A DNA stretch of 64,000 bases from Pseudalkalibacillus sp045920555 (GTDB taxonomy: Bacteria; Bacillota; Bacilli; Bacillales; Fictibacillaceae), in contig NZ_CP174509.1 of NCBI RefSeq assembly GCF_045920555.1, positions 4,898,001-4,962,000 on the forward strand. Direction: 5' to 3'. Made by a program: the position numbers and the translations under genes. Below the pieces are notes generated by a model that worked only from the letters and a program-made list of their open reading frames with translations, did no database searches and had not been told where the DNA came from. Every line of letters begins with the position of its first letter. The first letter of the stretch is position 1. Below are positions 61,272 through 64,000 of this stretch, one piece after another.

Positions 61272-62744
61272 TTAATAGCCGACATACACGGTTTTGATCT
61301 GTGTGAAAAACTCCAGTCCTGCTCTTCCTGACTCCCTGAAAGTGGATGTACTTGATTTTTTCAGGCCGCCAAATGGCGCATTGATCAAGTTACCGGTCGT
61401 CGTACGATTCACTTTTACAGTTCCTGCTTTGATTTCCTTTGTGAATCGCTGGGCCGTTTTCAAGTTGTTTGTGACGATTGAGGCTGCAAGTCCGTATTTC
61501 ACGTCATTTGCAACCGATATCGCTTCCTCATAATTTTCAACTTCAATGACGGAAATGACCGGTCCAAAGATTTCTTCCTGTGCGATCGTCATTTCAGGTG
61601 TCACATCTGTAAATATGGTCGGTTGTACGTAAAACCCTTTTGCAAGGTCACCGTCGGTCAGATGTTCACCACCATAAACAAGCTTTGCGCCTTCTTCTTT
61701 TCCGATTCCGATATATTTCAAGACATTTTTCAATTGTTTTTCACTCGCAAGCGGGCAAATCGTAACCCCTTGTTCAAACCCATTGCCGATTTTCAATGCC
61801 TCGGTTTTTTCAACCAGGGCGTCCAAGTACTTTTCTTTCACTTCCTTCATGACGATGACACGGCTTGTCCCTGTGCATGCTTGGCCAGTCAATGAATAGC
61901 CGCCATTTACCGTCAACTGTGCCGCCAGTTCAACATCTGCGTCATCCATGACAATGATCGGGTTTTTTCCGCCAAGTTCCATTTGCGTACGGGTTTCAAG
62001 CGAGACATTGCGGTGAATGTGTTCTCCAGCTCCCGTAGAGCCAGTGAACGTGACTGCTTTGACCTCTGGATGGGCCACTAGACTGTCCCCGATATCCTTT
62101 GAGCTTCCGGTTATAAAATTGAGGACTCCATCCGGTAAGCCTGCCTTGTGAAGAGCTTCGACAAGACGGTAAGCGATCAAAGGTGTCTCCGAAGACGGCT
62201 TAAACACCACCGTATTCCCTGTAATCAAAGCCGGGGCGATTTTCCGTGCTGGAATCGAAATCGGAAAGTTCCATGGTGTGATCACTGTCACGACGCCAAG
62301 TGGCTCCAATTCAGTCGAAACTTTCATATTCGGGTCATCTTGCGGGAACGTTTCACCCGTGAAGCTCTGCCCCTCAACCGCATAATAGCGCAATGTTTGG
62401 GCTGATCTGAGCACTTCTTTTCGGGATGCCCCGAGCGGTTTCCCTTCTTCCCAAGTCAGTTCATCAGCAAGCTTTTCAACTTGTTCTTCCAATAGGTCTG
62501 CCGCTTTATTTAAAATTGCCGCTTTTTTCGAGGGAGCAGTGTTTGCCCACTCTGGAAACGCGTCGGCTGCAGATTGGATCGCTTTATTTACATCTTCCTC
62601 TGTAGAGGCCTGGAATTCCCCTACTACCTCTTCTTTATTTGCAGGATTGGTACTTTGGAAGGTCTTCTCACTCGTTGCAGACGTCCATTCTCCAGCAATC
62701 AAGTTTTTATATCGTTCCGCTTTAGCTATCAGCACATTACTCAT
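61272..62744 (-). CDS. Aldehyde dehydrogenase (alpha-ketoglutaric semialdehyde dehydrogenase-like)
   Basis: The 490-residue enzyme has Glu256 (MELGGK), nucleophile Cys290 (GQACTGTSR), NAD-binding TGSTGAG and the tail FGGLKKSSTSTFRESGRAG. The C-terminal part resembles YcbD-type KGSA dehydrogenases used in sugar-acid catabolism, but it is not close enough to name the substrate. ATG 62744 lies directly after AAAGG; a GTG at 62735 is spaced better. It follows the diiron-protein gene in the operon, and a hairpin lies between them. Confidence 0.9.
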   Translation of the reverse strand: MSNVLIAKAERYKNLIAGEWTSATSEKTFQSTNPANKEEVVGEFQASTEEDVNKAIQSAADAFPEWANTAPSKKAAILNKAADLLEEQVEKLADELTWEEGKPLGASRKEVLRSAQTLRYYAVEGQSFTGETFPQDDPNMKVSTELEPLGVVTVITPWNFPISIPARKIAPALITGNTVVFKPSSETPLIAYRLVEALHKAGLPDGVLNFITGSSKDIGDSLVAHPEVKAVTFTGSTGAGEHIHRNVSLETRTQMELGGKNPIIVMDDADVELAAQLTVNGGYSLTGQACTGTSRVIVMKEVKEKYLDALVEKTEALKIGNGFEQGVTICPLASEKQLKNVLKYIGIGKEEGAKLVYGGEHLTDGDLAKGFYVQPTIFTDVTPEMTIAQEEIFGPVISVIEVENYEEAISVANDVKYGLAASIVTNNLKTAQRFTKEIKAGTVKVNRTTTGNLINAPFGGLKKSSTSTFRESGRAGLEFFTQIKTVYVGY

Positions 62745-62772
62745 CCTTTCTAGTAATCCTATGAATTAAAGT

Positions 62773-62799
62773 GGCAGCTCCCCTCTTCAGGAAACTGCC
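62773..62799 (-). terminator. Hairpin between diiron-protein and aldehyde dehydrogenase genes
   Basis: GGCAG and CTGCC pair, with further pairing possible inward (TTTCC with GGGGAG). The U-tract (ACTTTAATTC) is weak, so it may be an attenuator or a stability element rather than a full stop. Confidence 0.4.
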
Positions 62800-62831
62800 A
62801 AAGTATTATATTTTGCTAGTTTTTAAGTATT

Positions 62832-63560
62832 TTAAGCTTCGACAAGAGCACCCAGATCTTGTTCGAGGTATTCTCTCCAGAGGCCGTCCATGTACATGCG
62901 GCGCATCTTAGCACCAACTCGGACGATCTCCAGACACTTCTGCTGTAACTCAGGTGTATCCGCATGTTCGAGGACGATTTTATATCCGCGCTCTCCATGG
63001 ATTTCATCCGATACGATGTGTAAGTCGAAGAATTCGATTTCTTCATCATCGAAACCATATTTCTCACGGAGGATCGGTGTTTGTTTACGGTAAATATCCG
63101 GGACTTGAGATTCCAATCCAACAACTAACGCCGCTGTGGCAACGACGAAGTTTTCTCTAGCCGCCACCGAATAGCACCAGCTTTGCAAACCTAGAGTCGT
63201 AGGCGCCATGTTCTTAGGGTCCTGGACACGATCTCTTGTTGTACCGCAAGATTCTGCAAAACGGATCAGCAAGTCTGTATGACGGTCTGCCGCAATTTCT
63301 TCTTCATACATGTTTTGAAGTGTAAAGTCTTTCGCATCTTCATATTCAGGTAGATCCGGAGTGTTATGGTAAATGTAAGAAAGGTAGTTAGCAAAAGGGC
63401 CTACGTAATGGTAATGGTTTTCAGCCCATCTCGCAAAATGGTGTCTTTCAAGTTTTCCTTCAGCCCACGCAACAGTGAAAGGAGCTTTCTGACTATGGTT
63501 TCCTTTGATCGCCTCTTCTAATTCTTTACGAAACTCATCTTTTGACAATAGTTTTGCCAT
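62832..63560 (-). CDS. TenA/PqqC/CADD-like haem-oxygenase-fold diiron protein
   Basis: The ATG at 63560 lies 9 bases after AAGGAGG; another ATG two codons earlier is too close. Residue numbers here count from that earlier ATG (63566). The all-helical protein of 242 residues matches PqqC/TenA-like proteins. Glu89, His96, Glu152, His183, Asp187 and His190 reproduce the six metal ligands of Chlamydia CADD (Glu81, His88, Glu142, His174, Asp178, His181), including the HxxxDxxH helix. A diiron oxygenase is therefore likely. It starts the operon with aldehyde dehydrogenase, GlcG-like and CHR genes, and GntR-type sites lie just upstream. Confidence 0.85.
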   Translation of the reverse strand: MAKLLSKDEFRKELEEAIKGNHSQKAPFTVAWAEGKLERHHFARWAENHYHYVGPFANYLSYIYHNTPDLPEYEDAKDFTLQNMYEEEIAADRHTDLLIRFAESCGTTRDRVQDPKNMAPTTLGLQSWCYSVAARENFVVATAALVVGLESQVPDIYRKQTPILREKYGFDDEEIEFFDLHIVSDEIHGERGYKIVLEHADTPELQQKCLEIVRVGAKMRRMYMDGLWREYLEQDLGALVEA

Positions 63561-63598
63561 TTCCATTCTCCTCCTTGAAGGTCATACACTTTAATTTA

Positions 63599-63620
63599 GT
63601 GTACAGTATTTTGTATACCA
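63599..63620 (-). promoter_or_regulatory. Putative GntR/FCD operator upstream of the diiron-protein gene
   Basis: TGTATACCA is preceded by TGTACAGTATTT; read on the minus strand the site gives TGGTATACAAAATACTGTAC, a near copy of the ferredoxin operator. Confidence 0.55.
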
Positions 63621-63717
63621 ACTAACGTAAATAATATAACTATACTTCATGAACCCTTGACAACAACTGGATAAGTTAGAAATATAGTTTCGAGTGATAG
63701 ATTATGATGGATCCATT

Positions 63718-63743
63718 TGGTATACCATTGATTAAATGGTACC
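63718..63743 (-). promoter_or_regulatory. Putative GntR/FCD operator, upstream copy
   Basis: TGGTATACCA is a perfect 10-base palindrome; ATGGTACC follows 9 bases later. Both are in the 190-base region between the right-edge gene and the diiron-protein gene. Confidence 0.6.
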
Positions 63744-63810
63744 TTATCTTTTTTTATTTGTAAACGGTATTTTCAGAATTTTTTATATTTTTGTTCTTTT
63801 AGGTCGATTA

Positions 63811-64000
63811 TCACATGAATAGGACGGCGCATAGCGTGGCGACAAACAACCCTGCAATGACCGGAATGAAGTTTTTCCTGGCTAATTCCAGTACAGAGAC
63901 CCCGCAAAAACCGGCAACAGCAACGAGCGAAGACCAGGCGATCAATGTTCCGCCGCCAGTCCAGATCGAGCCCATTTGCCCGATAGCAGCTAAAGTGCTT
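63811..64000 (-). CDS. C-terminal end of a membrane transporter (5' part outside window)
   Basis: Translation of the minus strand ends at a TGA at 63811. The 62 visible residues (STLAAIGQMGSIWTGGGTLI, AWSSLVAVAGFCGVSVLELA, RKNFIPVIAGLFVATLCAVL, then FM) form two membrane helices and a Gly-rich loop, as at the end of many ion-coupled carboxylate carriers. I cannot name the family. It is upstream of the diiron-protein operon and could import its substrate. Confidence 0.7.
   Translation of the reverse strand, partial: STLAAIGQMGSIWTGGGTLIAWSSLVAVAGFCGVSVLELARKNFIPVIAGLFVATLCAVLFM

Overview
The window looks like chromosomal DNA of a low-GC, Gram-positive, spore-former-type Bacillaceae bacterium. 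The reasons are strong AGGAGG ribosome binding sites with frequent TTG/GTG starts, teichoic-acid linkage genes (TagO, TagA, MnaA), S-layer homology (SLH) exoproteins, B. subtilis-type hexuronate genes (UxuA, YjmC, YjmD, YjmF, KdgK, KdgA, KdgR), and ROK, LacI and GntR/FCD regulators. I found no rRNA, tRNA, CRISPR array, prophage or intact insertion sequence.

Left third (1-33.5 kb), cell envelope. A minus-strand block carries TagO (cut by the left edge), a MurJ/SpoVB-like flippase, TagA and an SLH-anchored glucosaminidase. MnaA at 19.4-20.5 kb would supply the ManNAc donor for TagA. Between these lie SLH proteins (a very large subtilase, an NlpC/P60-SLH hydrolase) and debris: a SecA-like pseudogene, a broken S-layer protein gene and two SLH fragments. 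An unusual 986-residue membrane-anchored protein with a predicted calcium-binding propeller follows. Then come two NlpC/P60-LysM paralogues, an amidohydrolase, a VanZ protein, small membrane proteins, a DUF6583-like gene and a two-permease ABC exporter, and an SGNH-type protein.

Middle (33.6-43 kb). A secreted PIG-L deacetylase fusion protein lies downstream of a transport operon: ROK regulator, solute-binding lipoprotein, ATPase, fused double permease, and an ArgH-like lyase. Inverted repeats of xyl-operator type precede both the ROK gene and the PIG-L gene, so they may be one regulon.

Right (43-57 kb), hexuronate catabolism. A long minus-strand run has a KdgR-like LacI regulator, KDG kinase, 3-hexulose-6-phosphate synthase and isomerase, a YjmC-type dehydrogenase, TRAP transporter genes, a YjmD-type dehydrogenase, KDPG aldolase, mannonate dehydratase and a mannonate oxidoreductase. 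A palindromic operator and a CcpA-like site precede the run. The formaldehyde-fixing pair inside a uronate operon suggests use of O-methylated uronates or pectin. Next to it are an iron alcohol dehydrogenase and a YjiH-type membrane protein.

Far right (57-64 kb), a putative uncharacterised oxidative pathway. A CADD/PqqC-like diiron protein, an aldehyde dehydrogenase, a GlcG/HbpS-like protein and two half-size chromate-transporter-family proteins form one operon. A GntR/FCD regulator, 2Fe-2S ferredoxin, small Cys/His protein and RidA form the next. TGGTATACCA-type sites sit upstream of both. I consider this the best candidate for an undescribed system.

Three kinds of dispersed non-coding repeats recur: a GGTGCCTGGCACC inverted-repeat element (3 loci), a GC-rich structured element of about 105 bp (2 copies), and degenerate tandem arrays of about 20-nt period (3 loci).
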